Assembly (NCBI GenBank): GCA_964617665.1
Contig: CAZUAH010000348.1
Coordinates: forward strand, 1 to 14,399
DNA: 14,399 nucleotides
DNA from: JADHUC01 sp964617665
GTDB lineage: Bacteria > Planctomycetota > Planctomycetia > Pirellulales > Pirellulaceae
Reading direction: 5' to 3'
Made by a program: the position numbers and the translations under genes. The number at the start of each line of letters is the position of its first letter. Positions within the stretch are counted from its first letter, which is position 1. Positions 14,248 to 14,399 of the stretch are shown one piece after another. The notes beneath the pieces are model-generated. The model had not been told where the DNA came from. It did not search any database and saw nothing but the letters and a program-made list of their open reading frames with translations.

Positions 14248-14399
14248 TGTAGGGTGATTGCGATGTTTTCGGAAGCAAAAAGCGTACCGTCCACGCCGTG
14301 ACTCGATTCTCAACTGCCCAGTTCGCCAAGTGTCGTCTTCATTCCGGCGGACGCCCGAAATCCCACGCTCTGGGGACCGTCGTTCATGATACACCTTTT

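Larger units (their letters stand above)
13906..14399. other. 494-base region without a convincing gene: candidate attC plus large inverted repeat
   Basis: The only long frame (14020-14394, minus) gives an Arg/Ser/His-rich product without recognisable features and runs through an inverted repeat, so it is not called. The region holds the candidate attC 13913-14020 and the inverted repeat 14071-14247. It may represent a non-coding cassette or a mobile element insertion, continuing beyond the window. Confidence 0.5.

Noticed and set aside
14020..14394. 124-codon minus-strand frame ending exactly at the candidate attC box
   Set aside because: The product is Arg/Ser/His-rich without domain features, and the frame crosses both arms of the large inverted repeat. 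Its stop touching ACCCAAC is noted, but the coding evidence is insufficient.
1..14399. CRISPR array, tRNA, rRNA, transposase or integron integrase
   Set aside because: No regularly spaced direct repeats, no tRNA or rRNA-like sequence, and no protein with recombinase or transposase motifs on either strand.

Overview
The window looks like a piece of a moderately GC-rich, Gram-negative-type bacterial chromosome. The style of the genes suggests the planctomycete/PVC neighbourhood or a related uncultured lineage such as Hydrogenedentota: a large secreted toroid-type protein, small secreted or membrane hypotheticals, a Cys-rich CGCCGPG protein, and stand-alone PAS/GAF regulators. This is an impression from protein style; there is no rRNA or marker gene to fix the taxonomy.

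Left part (1-7.8 kb): the 3' end of a YtcJ-like amidohydrolase, then a regulatory block. A PAS-GAF-PP2C (SpoIIE/RsbU-type) phosphatase (528-2219, minus) faces away, across a 514-base gene-free gap, from a two-gene operon (plus) encoding a soluble PAS-PAS NarL-type histidine kinase and a LuxR/NarL-type response regulator, which overlap by ATGA. A large secreted protein with a laminin-G/CBM-like front and an alpha/alpha-toroid-like rear (5167-7755, minus) converges on the response regulator.

Right part (7.9-14.4 kb): every believable gene is small, on the minus strand and mostly of unknown function, with non-coding spacers between them. Two spacers, 11410-11548 and 13391-13529, are 139-base imperfect palindromes, 82 percent identical to each other without a gap. 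They have the architecture of integron attC sites: RYYYAAC / GTTRRRY outer boxes, a short unpaired spacer, a perfect 10-base inner stem, and a variable central part. In both cases the minus-strand gene stops just inside the site. Weaker candidate sites occur at 12590-12645, 13913-14020 and perhaps 9199-9266. I read about 11.4-14.0 kb as a run of integron gene cassettes without an integrase in view (a CALIN or the tail of a chromosomal integron). Probable cargo includes a DUF4160/DUF2442 toxin-antitoxin-like pair, a double-CxxC zinc-ribbon protein, a small three-helix membrane protein and two secreted proteins. Whether the genes from 7.9 to 10.7 kb belong to the array is unclear.

Other structure: a 27-base-arm palindromic repeat at 8640-8707, and a large inverted repeat with perfect 25-base arms at 14071-14247. 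I saw no tRNA, rRNA, CRISPR array, transposase or integrase.
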